DNA of 64,000 nucleotides from WHSW01 sp963842795 (GTDB taxonomy: Bacteria > Actinomycetota > Thermoleophilia > Solirubrobacterales > 70-9): positions 124,001 to 188,000 of the forward strand of contig CAWJHV010000040.1 of the NCBI GenBank assembly GCA_963842795.1, in the 5' to 3' direction. A program made the translations under genes and the position numbers. Of this stretch, positions 9,778 through 19,446 are shown piece by piece. The first letter of the stretch is position 1. Each line of letters starts with the position of its first letter. The notes under the pieces were generated by a model. It was given only the letters and a program-made list of their open reading frames with translations, made no database searches and was not told the origin of the DNA.

Positions 9778-10733
9778 GCACCGCGACCACCGGCATGGTG
9801 AGCCTGTTCGCCTCGATCCCGCCACCTACGTCCCGCACGCCATCCACACGCCGGGCGACCGCACCTACACCGAGACCAACTGCTACAGCGACATCCTGAT
9901 CGAGCTGATCCACGCCCGCGGCGACGAGCCGCTGGCGGTGTGGGCTTCACGGTGCGGATGGACTTCGAGGGCGACCAGTGGACCTCTTCAAGCCGCCGCC
10001 CGAGGACCTGGAGGGGCTGTTCGGGATCGACATCCACGAGATGCAGCCCTACCGGCCCCTGCCGCAGCAGATCGCCGAGCAGATCGGCGCCGGGCGGACG
10101 ATCATCGTCGAGCTCGACTCCTGGTATCTGCCCGACACCGCGTCGACGAGCTACCGGAGCGATCACGTCAAGACCTCGGTGATCGCCGAGGCGATCGACC
10201 AGGACGCCGAGCGGCTCGCTACTTCCACAACACCAGCCTGCACCAGCTCGAGGGCGAGGACTTCGCGGCGTCTTCCGGCTCGGGCGCGAATTCTCCGCGA
10301 CGTCCTGCCCCCTACACCGAGCTCGTCCGGTTCGACGACGGCCGCGGCTGCGCGGCGCCGAGCTGCGCGCGGCGGCAGGCCGGCTGCTGCGCGGGCACCT
10401 CGAGCGCCGCCCGGCGACGAACCCGTTCGAGCGCTTCGGCGCCCGGCTCGCGCACGACTCCGACCTGCGCGAGGGCGAGAGCCGCCTACCACGCGTACGC
10501 CTTCGCCACCATTCGCCTGTGCGGCGCCACCTTCGAGTGGCCGCGTCGCACGTCCACTGGTCCTCGCCCCGGGGGCACGACGGCCTCGGCGGCGCTCCGA
10601 CGGATCGTCGAGGGGTCGAAGGTGCTCTCGCTGCGGCGCGCATGGCGCGGCGAGTTCGACCCGCGCCGATATCGCGGAGATGGCCAAGGCGTGGGACGAG
10701 GCGATGACCGCGCTCGACGCGGCCGTCGCCTGA
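9774..10733 (+). CDS. DUF1839 family protein (frameshifted)
   Basis: The protein has no assigned function. I recognise it as DUF1839 by the order THTPGDRTYTETNCYSDILIEL (given in part), then VRMDFEGDQWTFFK, DLEGLFGIDIHEMQPYRPL, VELDSWYLPDT and YFHNTSLHQLEGEDF, with a helical C-terminus that includes AYHAYAFATIRLCGA and ends MAKAWDEAMTALDAAVA. DUF1839 genes commonly sit next to amino acid:[carrier protein] ligases, and here the two overlap by four bases. That supports a shared pathway, perhaps acting on the loaded aminoacyl group. The DSWYLPDT segment with its conserved acidic residues could be part of an active site, but this is a guess. Breaks occur near 9830, 9950, 9985, 10210, 10275 and 10540. 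Confidence 0.72.
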
Positions 10734-10774
10734 ACGACGGGGCCCAGGGCGGGCGCGCGTCGAGGGCCGCTAAG

Positions 10775-13257
10775 GTCGACCTGGCCTGGGCTGGCAGACG
10801 GCCGCGTGCCCGGGGCGAACGCCGCGAAGCTCGACGGCTCGACTGGCAGCCGGCGCGGGTGCCCGGAACCGCGACGGCGGTGCTCGCCAACGCTCCACGG
10901 GACCCGACCGGCGCGACCTCGACGCCGGTGGTGGAATCGGACCGCTTCGGCCGGCGGCCGCGGCCGGCGAGGAGATGCCTGCGCCTGGACGGGATCGCCA
11001 CGGTGGCCGACGTCTTCCTCAACGGCGAGCTCGTGCTGGAGGCGGTCGATGCCGCCGCCCGCCGTCGACGTCGGCGGGCTGGTGCGCGCCGACGACGAGC
11101 TCGCGATCCGCTGCCGCCCTCGCTGCGCTGCTGGGGGCGTCGCCCGGCGCGATGGCGCACCCGGTTGGTCACGAACCAGAACCTGCGCTGCTTCCGCACG
11201 ACGCTGCTCGGCCGCGCGCCGGTCTTCGCCCCCGGCCGCTCCGGTCGGCCCTGGCGCCCGGTCTCGCTGGAGCGCCACCGCCGCCTCGCGGTCGAGGAGC
11301 TGCGGCTGCGACCCACGCTCGCGCCGGCGACGGGCGGATGGAGGTCGAGCGCTCTTGCGGGCTCTCGACGGGCGGCGCCGCCGGTCGAGGTCGAGGTAGG
11401 CGGGGTCGTGCAGAGCCGCCGCGACCCTCATACTCGGCGAGGACGGGCGGACGTGATGGCCGCCGGGACGTCGCGGTGCCGCGCCGGCCTGGTGGCCGCA
11501 CACCCACGGCGATCCGCCGCTCTACGAGGCCCGCTGCTGTCGACCCCGACGGCGGCCGTCGCGGTCGACGCCGGCCGGGTCGGCTTCCGGCCGATCGCCG
11601 CCGGGCTCGGCGGAGGCACCGACCCGGCGACGGGTCTCGACCTCCACCTAAACGGGGTGGCCTCTTCGCTCGCGGGCCGTCTGGACGCCCGTCGACGCGA
11701 TCGGCCTCGCGCCCGGCGAGCCCGAGCTGCGGTCGGCGCTCACCGCGGCGCGCGACGGCGGGATCAACATGCTGCGCGTCCCCGGCACCGGGGTCTATGA
11801 GAGCGAGGAGTTCCACGACCTCTGCGACGAGCTCGGGATGCTCGTCTGGCAGGACTTCATGTTCGCCAACCTCGACTACCCGATCGCCGACGACGGCTTC
11901 CGGGCCGCGGTCGAGCGCGAGGCGAGCGAGTTGCTCGAGCGGCTCGCCGGCCGCCCGAGCCTCGCCGTGCTCTGCGGCAACAGCGAGGTCGAGCAGCAGG
12001 CGGCGATGCTCGGGCTCGATCCGGAGCTCGGGCGCGGCGAGCTCTTCGGCGAGCTCCTGCCCGCCGCGGCCCGCGCCGCCGGCGCCGACGCCGTCTACCT
12101 CCCCTCGGCGCCCTGCGGCGGCGAGCTCCCCTTCCGCACCGATCGGGGCGTCGCCAACTACTTCGGCGTCGGCGCCTACCTGCGTCCGCTCGACGACGCC
12201 CGGCTGGCCGGGGTGAGGTTCGCCTCCGAGTGCCTGGCGTTCGCCAACGTCCCCGACGAGCGGGCGGTGGAGGAGCTGCTCGGCGAGCCCCCGGCCGACG
12301 CCGCGGTGGGCGGACCGCGCTGGAAGGCGGGCGTGCCCCGCGACGTCGGCAGCGGCTGGGACTTCGACGACGTCCGCGACCACTACCTCGAGGCGCTGTT
12401 CGGCGTCGACCCGGCCGAGCTGCGCAGCGTCGAGCCGCACCGCTATCTCGAGCTCTCGCGCGCGGTCAGCGGCGAGGTGATGGCGGAGGTCTTCGGCGAA
12501 TGGCGCCGCGCGGGCTCTCCCTGCGGCGGCGGGATCGTGCTCTGGCTGCGCGATCTCGTCCCGGGCGCCGGCTGGGGGCTGTTCGACCATCGGGGCGTGC
12601 CGAAGGTCGCCTATCACCACCTGCGCCGAGCGCTCGCCCCGGTCGCCCTGTGGACCACCGACGAGGGCCTCGGCGGGATCGTCGTCCACGTCGCCAACGA
12701 CCGCCCGAGCCGCTGCGGGCGCGGCTGCGGGTCGCCCTCTACCGCGGCTTCGAGCAGCGGCTCGACGAGGCGAGCGAGACGTCGACCTGCTCCCCCACGG
12801 CTCCGCCGAGCGCAACGTCGAGACTCTCCTCGGGCGCTTCGTCGACGCGGCATGGGCGTACCGCTTCGGGCCGCCGGCCCAGGACCTGATCGTCGCCAGC
12901 CTCGAGCGGGAGCGCGACGGGACCGCGGAGCTGATCTCGCAGTCGATCCGCTTCCCCGCGGGGCGCCCGATCGCCGCCGAGCCCGCTGCCCGTCTCGGCC
13001 TCGAGGCCGCTCTCGCCCCGCGCGAGGACGGTAGCGCGCTGCTCACGGCGACCAGCCGCCGGCTCGCCTACGGCGTCCGCATCCACGCGCCCGGGTTCGC
13101 GGCCTCCGACGACGCGTTCTCGATCGAGCCCGGCGCGACGAGGGAGGTGATGCTCCGCCCGCGCGAGCCCGGGGCCGCCATCGACGGCGCCGGGCTGACC
13201 GCGCTCAACCTCGAGGGCCGGGTGCGCGCCACCGCGGCCGAGGAGGGCGAGCGATGA
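10775..13257 (+). CDS. GH2-family beta-mannosidase-like glycoside hydrolase (frameshifted N-terminal third)
   Basis: The C-terminal two thirds read without a break: NMLRVPGTGVYESEEF, CDELGMLVWQDFMFANLDYP, then LAVLCGNSEVEQQAA, where the Glu after GNS corresponds to the acid/base of GH2 beta-mannosidases. Later SGWDFDDVRDHYL and GIVLWLRDLVPGAGWG follow. The N-terminal jelly-roll part (RLDGIATVADVFLNGELVL, NLRCFRTTLLGRAP) is scattered over three frames between 10775 and 11760. At about 825 residues it matches the family. The start is approximate: no good start codon lies ahead of the first recognisable residues near 10775. It follows the DUF1839 gene closely and overlaps the next gene by four bases, so it belongs to the same operon. 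No signal peptide is visible, and the substrate is unknown. Confidence 0.75.
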
Positions 13258-15094
13258 ACGCCCCGCCGGTTCGCGGGCTCTACCTCCCAACCTCCCCCGC
13301 CCCGACCTTCGGGCTCTTCCACCGGCCGCGGGCGAGCCGCTGGACGTCTCGGTCCTGATCTGCCCGCCGTTCGGGTGGGAGGACTTCTGCTCCTATCGAA
13401 GCCGGCTGGCCTGGGCGCAGGCGTTCGCGGAGGCGGGCTACGCCGCGCTTCGGATCGACCTCCCCGCCACCGGCGACAGCGGCGGCGAGCCCGACGATCC
13501 CGGGCGGATGGACGCGTGGACGACGGCGATCGCCGGGGCGGTCACCTGGCTGGGGGAGTCGACCGGCTGTCGCCGCAACGCGACGATCGGCATCGGCCTC
13601 GGGGGACTGATCGCCTGCCGCGCCGTCGCCGAGGGCGCGCCGATCGACGACCTCGTCCTCTGGGCGGTCCCGGCGCGCGGGCGAACGCTGCTCCGGGAGC
13701 TGCGCGCGTTCGCGCGCCTCAACGCCACCGAGGTCGACGCCAGCGACGCGATCGCGCGGCCCGCGATGCCCGAGCCGCCGCCGCTGGCGGACGGCTCGCT
13801 CGAGGTCGGCGGCTTTCTGCTCGACGCCGAGACCGTGACCGCCCTGGAGTCGCTCGACCTGACGACGCTCCCGCTCCCGGAGCGCGCCGGGAGGCGGGTG
13901 CTGATGCTCGAGCGCGACGGGATCGAGGTCGACCGCCGGCTGCGCGAGCACCTCGAGGGCTCGGGCGCCGAGGTCATCGTGGCGCCGGGCCCGGGCTACG
14001 GGACGATGATGGCCCACCCCCAGCAGGCGCGGCCGCCGGGCGAGTACGCCACCGTCGCGCGCTGGCTCTCGGAGGTCCCGGCGCCCGCGTCTCCGCCGAC
14101 GCCGGGGCCCGCGGGCGAGGTCGAGACGGCCGAGCTGCGGCATGGCGAGACCCGGATCCGCGAGACGCCGATCTCGATCGAACAGCCCTCCGGCCGGCTG
14201 TGGGGAGTGCTCTGCGAGCCACGCGACCCGCCGGTCGCCCCCTTCGCCGCGATCCTGCTCAACGCCGGGGCGCTGCGGCGGATCGGTCCCGGCCGCCTCT
14301 GGGTCGAGCTCGCGCGCGACTGGGCGGCGCGCGGCGTGCCGACGCTGCGGATCGACCTCGAAGGGCTCGGTGATTCCGACGGGGACTCGACCCGCTATGC
14401 AGATACCGGCGCCCTCTACACGCTCGACCTCGTCGACCAGGTGATCGCGGCGATGGACGAGCTCGAGGCCCGCGAGATCGGCCGGCGGTTCCTGCTCGCC
14501 GGGCTCTGCGCCGGTGCCTACTGGTCCTTCCACACGGCCCTGCGCGATCCGCGAGTGGAGGCCACCTTCCTGCTCAACCCGCGGGCGCTGATCTGGGACG
14601 AGTCGCTCGACCGCGAGCGCGACGCCCGCAAGATCGGGGGGGTGGTCCGCGGCTCCTCCTGGCGCCAGGTCCTGCGGGGCGAGGTCTCGCCGGCCCGGAT
14701 GCGGATGATCCTGCGCGAGGTCGTCGTGGCGCCGTTCCGCGCCCGGGCGGCCTCGCTCATTCGGCGCAACCGACGCCGGGAGCTCGATCGCGCGCTGATC
14801 AGCCTGCGCGAGCGAGGCCGGCGCGTGTTGCTGGTGTTCGGCGGCAAGGAGCCCCTGCACGAGGAGCTCGAGCGCGAAGGGCGCCTCTCGCAGCTCGACC
14901 AGTGGCCGAACATGCAGCTCGAGCTGCTGCCGGGAACCGACCACAGCTTCCGGCCGATCCGCTCCCAGCACTACGTCCACGCGGTGCTCGACCGGGCGCT
15001 CGACCGCGAGCTCGCCCTCAGCGCCGCGGAGGCGGCCCCAAAATCGGCGCTGGGCGAGCGACCGCAGCCGGTGGGGCGACGTACGTACCCTTAG
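13254..15094 (+). CDS. Tandem two-domain alpha/beta hydrolase
   Basis: Two alpha/beta-hydrolase domains are fused in one protein of about 613 residues. Domain 1 opens with SVLICPPFGWEDFCSYRSRL and has RIDLPATGDSGG. At its nucleophile elbow it reads GIGLGG, so the expected Ser is Gly and the domain looks catalytically dead. Domain 2 (from about residue 310) has ILLNAGALRRIGPGRLWVEL, RIDLEGLGDSDGD, an elbow LAGLCAGAYWSF with Cys in place of Ser, and a C-terminal PGTDHSF carrying a likely catalytic His. Similar GLCAG elbows occur in hydrolases linked to polysaccharide loci. One frameshift lies near 13325, shortly after the ATG at 13254. The start overlaps the GH2 stop (ATGA). A role in releasing a thioester or ester is inference. 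Confidence 0.78.
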
Positions 15095-15098
15095 CGGG

Positions 15099-15925
15099 AT
15101 GACCGACACTGCCCGGCAGCTCTCATCGGACAAGCCCGAGGCCGGGCTGAGCACCGACTTCTGGGCCGGGGCGGACCTGGTCCGCGCCTACTCGGGCGCC
15201 GACCTGAGGCCGGTCGAGGCGGTGCTCCTCGAACGACCACCGCGAGGCGCTCTCGGGCCGCGTGCTCGAGCTCGGGGTCGGGGCCGGCAGGGTCACCCGT
15301 CATCTGTGCGCAATCGCCTCGGAGGTGCACGGGATCGACGTCTCGCAGGCGATGGTCGAGCACGCCCAGGCCGCCTGTCCGGAGGCGATCATCGTCCGCC
15401 GCGACCTGCGCGATCTGAGCGAGTACGAGCCGGCATCGTTCGATGCGTTGCTGGCGCCTTTCAACGTGCTCGACGTCCTCGACCACGACGATCGCGAGCG
15501 AGCGCTGGAGGGCTTCGGCCGGGTCGTCGCCCCGGACGGGCTGCTGATCATGTCCTCGCACAACCGCGCTCACGCCCCGTTCGTCGTCGGCCCCGGGCGG
15601 CAGCTGATCGAGCATCTGCGGGCGCGGCGCCTGCGCAGCGTCGCGGCCGGGGTCGTCCGGCTGCCGCGGCGGATGGCGAACCGTCGGCGGCTGGGGCGCC
15701 TGGAGCGCGATCGGCCCGGGTACGCGATCGTCAACGACTCGGCCCACGACTACTCGATCCTGCACTACTACATCTCCCGGGACGACCAGGCGCGGCAGCT
15801 CGGCGAGCGCGGGCTTCGAGCTAATCGAGTGCCTGGACCTGGAGGCGAAACCGGTCGCGAACGGCGGCGGAGCGCCGACCTCCTCGGAGCTTCACTACGT
15901 CGCGCCCGAGCCGTGCGGGCCTACG
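15099..15925 (+). CDS. SAM-dependent methyltransferase (class I, frameshifted)
   Basis: The ATG at 15099 gives MTDTARQLSSDKPEAGLSTD followed by FWAGADLVRAYSGAD. After a frameshift near 15230, the SAM-binding motif LELGVGAGRVTRHL appears, then GIDVSQAMVEHAQ, the motif II-III segment FDALLAPFNVLDVLDHDDRE and PDGLLIMSSHN. A second break near 15815 shifts the end to GFELIECLDLEAKPV and ELHYVA. The fold is clear but the acceptor is not; RAHAPF and the HDYSILHYYIS segment are typical of small-molecule or sugar methyltransferases. The gene starts 4 bases after the tandem hydrolase stop. No clean stop was found near the end, so the end is approximate. It is convergent with the next gene. Confidence 0.72.
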
Positions 15926-15928
15926 GGC

Positions 15929-17139
15929 TCAGCCGGCGTTCAGGACCTGGACGTTGTCGATGTCGACCGAGCAGCCGCTCGGGCAGTCGATCCCGGGCGA
16001 GTGGTAGAGGCCGGCCCGCAGGTGCGACGGGATCGACTCGCCCGGCGCCGATCACGCTGCCGCCGGCGGTCTCGTACTTCAGCGTGTAGGTGTTGATCTT
16101 CGAGCTCTGCTCACCGGCGTCGGCCGCGTCCCCGTCGCCGTTGAGGTCGACGTAGACGCTGATCGAGCCGTTGCTCGGGTCCTGGGAGAAGTGGACGTCG
16201 AAGGCGAACCGGGTCCACTGCCCGGAGGTCGCGGGGGCGGACCAGATCTCGTGGCTGTCGGAGCTTGACCCGTTGGAGTCGCTCTGCATCAGCGCCCAGC
16301 GACCGTTGTAGGCGCGCAGGGCGAGCACCGGAGTGCCGCTGGCGTTGGCCGCCGGCTGGGCCTGCTTCATCTGCAGGACGACCTGCCACTGGTTGGTGTC
16401 GAGCGGTAGGTTCGACGGCAGCCGGATCGAGGCGAAGGTGAGCTTGTGGTCGCCCTCGTGATAGACCGCGGTCGGGCCGGTGCGGTTGTCGTTGTGGCCG
16501 AGCTCGCAGCGCTCGCCCCAGAAGTCGTCGCCGTCGTAGGCGGTCATCCGCCTGAAGTCGTCGCTGCCCTGGGCGCCGCCGAGCGCCGTCTTCTCCGGGT
16601 CGCCGCCGTTGAGCGTCTGCACCCGGCTCTCGGACTCGCAGTCGATGCTTCCCCAGATCGACGCCGCGCCGCCCGAGCCGGTGTCCTCGAAGTCGACCCG
16701 GCACCCCGGCCGCTGAGCGCGACCGGGTCGGGGGCGCAGGCGCCGGGAAGCCCGGGAACCGGATTATCGCCGGCGAGCGTAAGCTGCAGGTCGGCCCGGC
16801 GGGCCACGCTCGGCGTGTGCATTTTGAGCAGCCCGCGGCGAGAGCGGGCCGCCGCGCGAACCCGAGTCAGAGGCAGCCGGCGCTGCATCTCCTTGTTGCG
16901 GCGCTTGCTCGCGTAGAAGTTCGCCTGGGCGCCGACGATCCGCATCGGCTCTAGCCCGGTCAGCCTGAAGGCGACCATCTTCTTCGTCGTCCGCACCGGC
17001 TGGACCGTCTGGATCCGGTCCGCGGCCTGCGACGGCGCGGCGCCGACGAGCGCGATCCCGCCGGCGAGCGCCACGAGCACGAGCCCCCGGCGGATGCGAG
17101 CGGGCGGTCCGGCCGCTTCTTCTCGGTTTGGGAAGCCAT
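15929..17139 (-). CDS. Secreted polysaccharide-lyase-fold protein (heparin/glucuronan lyase type, frameshifted)
   Basis: The protein is a paralogue of the gene at 17706, with the same ordered signatures: DDFWGERCELGHND, YHEGDHKLTFASIRLPSNLPL, WQVVLQMKQ, a TRFAFDVHFSQDPS segment, SVYVDLNGDGDA and a C-terminal GIDN-like end. This order is that of the beta-jelly-roll Polysacc_lyase family (PF14099), which includes heparin lyase I and glucuronan lyases. A signal peptide is present (ALAGGIALVGAAPSQAA), followed by a basic beta-rich domain of about 110 residues (VAFRLTGLEPMRIVGAQANF) that the paralogue lacks. Breaks lie near 17105, 16710 and 16030. The start at 17139 (MASQTEKKRPD) gives a positively charged n-region. 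Catalysis is unproven. Confidence 0.65.
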
Positions 17140-17256
17140 CTCCGATCGCTTCCCGGATCGGGCCATGGCGCCGGCTGCCCGAGCAAGGCGAGTCCGCCTC
17201 GTACAGGCGTCCAGGGATGACCGTCAAAACCGACGCGGCGGGCGGTTGTGGAGCGC

Positions 17257-17658
17257 CTACGGGGACTCGGTGCCGCCACTGCCCTCGGTGATCGTCCCGA
17301 GGTCGGTGGTGGTCGTGGTCGGCACCGTGGTCGACGTCGACTCGAGCGTCGTCGTTGTCGTCGGCGCGGTGGTCGTGCTCGTCGTCGGCGCGACGGTCGT
17401 CGTCGCCGTCGTCGAGCTCGAGGTCGAGCTGCTGGTGGTCGTCGACGGGGTCGTGGTGCTGCTGCTCGAGCTGGTCGTCGAGTCGTCGTCGCCGGCGCTG
17501 ACCACGGCGAGCGCCACGCCGAGGCCGATGACCGCGGCGACGAGGACCGCGATCGTCGCCTTCACCCCCGTGCTCATCCCCTGGCGCGGCGGTTCTGTGG
17601 GGCCGCGCCCGTCGCCGGGCGGGGGAACGTCCATGCGCCGGGTGGGGTCCTCGTGCAC
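17257..17658 (-). CDS. Membrane-anchored Ser/Thr-rich protein
   Basis: No enzyme domain is visible. The N-terminus is polar and Pro-rich (MDVPPPGDGRGPTEPPRQG), followed by one hydrophobic helix (VKATIAVLVAAVIGLGVALAVV). About 70 residues made almost wholly of Ser and Thr follow, with scattered Pro, Val and Ala, ending TEGSGGTESP. This looks like a type II-style anchor with an extended, possibly O-glycosylated stalk outside the membrane. The start at GTG 17658 is a choice; ATG at 17634 or 17577 would also keep the helix. It lies between two divergently placed lyase-fold genes and may be surface-located with them. The low complexity makes homology inference unsafe. Confidence 0.6.
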   Translation of the reverse strand: MHEDPTRRMDVPPPGDGRGPTEPPRQGMSTGVKATIAVLVAAVIGLGVALAVVSAGDDDSTTSSSSSTTTPSTTTSSSTSSSTTATTTVAPTTSTTTAPTTTTTLESTSTTVPTTTTTDLGTITEGSGGTESP

Positions 17659-17705
17659 GCGCCCGAGTGTAAACGGGGGACCAGCGGGTCCCGATCGGCA
17701 ACAAT

Positions 17706-18662
17706 GTGGCGATGGCAAGGGGGCGGCGGGTCATCTGGGCACTGATTCCGATCTCGATCGTGGCGGCGATCGGGCTCGCCCACGGTCTCAGCGCGACCCT
17801 CGGCGCCGAGAACGAGACTGCCCCCGCCAAGCCGCCCGAGAACCTGACCGCGAAGGGTTGGCCGAAGGTCGGCACGCCGCGCTTCCTCGACGACGGCTCC
17901 GGCGGCTCGGCCCAGCTCTGGGGCAGCGTCGACTGCGCCCAACCGACCCGGGTCCTGCGGCGGGTCAGCGGCGGCGACCCGCAGCCGCGCGCCGACCTGC
18001 GTCCGCAGGGGTCGGACGGGTTTCGCCGCCTGCGCGTCGTCGACGGCGACAACTTTTACGGCGAGCGATGCGAGCTCGGCCGCAACGACTGGCGCTACAG
18101 CCCTATGGCCCTCTATCACGAGGGAGAGCGCCTGCTCACCTTCGCCTCGATCAGGCTCCCCAAGGGGTTCCCGCTTCACCGGCGGCTGTGGCAGGTGGTG
18201 CTGCAGATGAAGCAGTCCGAGCCCGCGAACGGCCCCGGCTTCGACACGCCGGTCCTCGCTCTGCACGCCTATCGCGACCGGTGGCGGCTCTACCACACCG
18301 GCGCCGGTGATCACCGAGACGGCCCGGAGCAGGTCTGGTCGGCTCCCGCCGAGGCGCGGAGCTGGGTCCGATTCGCCTTCGACGTCACCTACTCGGTCGA
18401 TCCGAGCATCGGCTCGGTGAGGGTCTACGTCGACGTCGACGGTGACGGCGACGCGCTCGACCGCGGCGAGCGCAGCCGCCGGTTCGCCCTCCAGACCCTG
18501 GGCCAGGAGCAGACCGGGACCGCCACCGACGGGCTCTCGGCGGGCGTTTCGATCCCGTCCCATCTGCGGATGGGTATCTACCACGACCCCGCCTACCACT
18601 GCGTCGGCGACCGCTGCTCGATCGGGATCGACAACGTCGGCGTGTTCGAGCCCCTGCCCTGA
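17706..18662 (+). CDS. Polysaccharide-lyase-fold protein with N-terminal membrane anchor or signal peptide
   Basis: An intact 318-residue protein. An N-terminal hydrophobic stretch (VIWALIPISIVAAIGLAHGL) serves as signal or anchor. Then come RVDFEDTGSG-like residues (FLDDGSGGSAQLWGSVDC), NFYGERCELGRND, YHEGERLLTFASIRLPKG, WQVVLQMKQSEP, WVRFAFDVTYSVDPSIG, VYVDVDGDGDALDRGE and, near the C-terminus, YHDPAYHC with GIDNVGVF. The order fits PF14099 (heparin/glucuronan lyase-like), and Cys pairs suggest an extracellular disulfide. Start choice is between GTG 17706 and ATG 17712. It is divergent from the Ser/Thr-rich protein, with only 47 bases between starts. Binding rather than lyase activity is possible. 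Confidence 0.68.
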   Translation: MAMARGRRVIWALIPISIVAAIGLAHGLSATLGAENETAPAKPPENLTAKGWPKVGTPRFLDDGSGGSAQLWGSVDCAQPTRVLRRVSGGDPQPRADLRPQGSDGFRRLRVVDGDNFYGERCELGRNDWRYSPMALYHEGERLLTFASIRLPKGFPLHRRLWQVVLQMKQSEPANGPGFDTPVLALHAYRDRWRLYHTGAGDHRDGPEQVWSAPAEARSWVRFAFDVTYSVDPSIGSVRVYVDVDGDGDALDRGERSRRFALQTLGQEQTGTATDGLSAGVSIPSHLRMGIYHDPAYHCVGDRCSIGIDNVGVFEPLP

Positions 18663-18688
18663 ATCGACCTCGACTAGTCTCCCGACCG

Positions 18689-19438
18689 ATGTCATCACGA
18701 CTCGATCGGGAGCGGGAGTTCCACGACGAGGCATTCGGCCACTACACGCGGGCCCCGGTGGCCAAGTACTACGCGATCCAGCGCTACGACGTGGCCTACT
18801 ACCGGGAGCAGGTCGACCGGTATGCAGGGGGCAAAGCGCTCGAGTACGGGTGCGGGCCCGGGTCCTACGCGTTCGAGCTCGCGAAGCAGGGGACGCACGT
18901 CACCGCGATCGACATCTCGCCGGTGGGGATCGAGCGGGCGACCGAGAAGGCGGAGCGCCTGGGCGTCTCGGACAAATGCGACTTCCGGGTCATGAACGCG
19001 GAGGAGCTCGAGTTCGCCGATGACTCCTTCGACCTCATCTGCGGCACCGCGATCCTGCACCACCTCGACCTCGACAAGGCCTACTCGGAGCTGCGTCGGA
19101 CGATGCGCGCGGGCGGCCACGGCGTCTTCTTCGAGCCGCTCGGCCACAACGTGGTCATCAACGCCTTCCGCCGGCGCACCCCGCAGCACCGCACCGAGGA
19201 CGAGCACCCGCTGCTCGAGCCGGACATCGAGCGCGCCCGGGGGTTCTTCGGCTCGGTCGAGACCGAGCACTTCCACCTCTCGACCCTGGCCGCGGTCCCG
19301 TTCAAGGACCGGCCTGTCTTCGACCGGATGCTCGGCGCCCTGCACAAGACCGACCGGCTGTTGTTCAAGCTGCCCGCGCTGCGCAGGCAGTCGTGGATGG
19401 TCGTGATCTCGGTCGCCGATCCGCTGCCGGCGCCCTGA
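18689..19438 (+). CDS. SAM-dependent methyltransferase (class I)
   Basis: A 249-residue class I methyltransferase. The SAM site is ALEYGCGPGSYAFELAKQG, followed by VTAIDISPVGIERA, a motif II NAEELEFADDSFDLICGTAILHHL-type segment (read in part) and GGHGVFFEPLGHN. The C-terminal part has GFFGSVETEHFHLS and a basic tail KLPALRRQSWMVV, resembling UbiE/methyltransf_11 enzymes that act on sugars or lipids. It starts 26 bases after the lyase-fold gene, so the two may be co-transcribed, and it converges on argD with 8 bases between the stops. The acceptor is not known. Confidence 0.85.
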   Translation: MSSRLDREREFHDEAFGHYTRAPVAKYYAIQRYDVAYYREQVDRYAGGKALEYGCGPGSYAFELAKQGTHVTAIDISPVGIERATEKAERLGVSDKCDFRVMNAEELEFADDSFDLICGTAILHHLDLDKAYSELRRTMRAGGHGVFFEPLGHNVVINAFRRRTPQHRTEDEHPLLEPDIERARGFFGSVETEHFHLSTLAAVPFKDRPVFDRMLGALHKTDRLLFKLPALRRQSWMVVISVADPLPAP

Positions 19439-19446
19439 CCGCGGCC

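Noticed and set aside
16544..18052. Long minus-strand ORF through the Ser/Thr-rich gene and the lyase-fold gene
   Set aside because: Only residues from about 17100 downward belong to the secreted lyase-fold protein. The upstream part is antisense or shifted reading.
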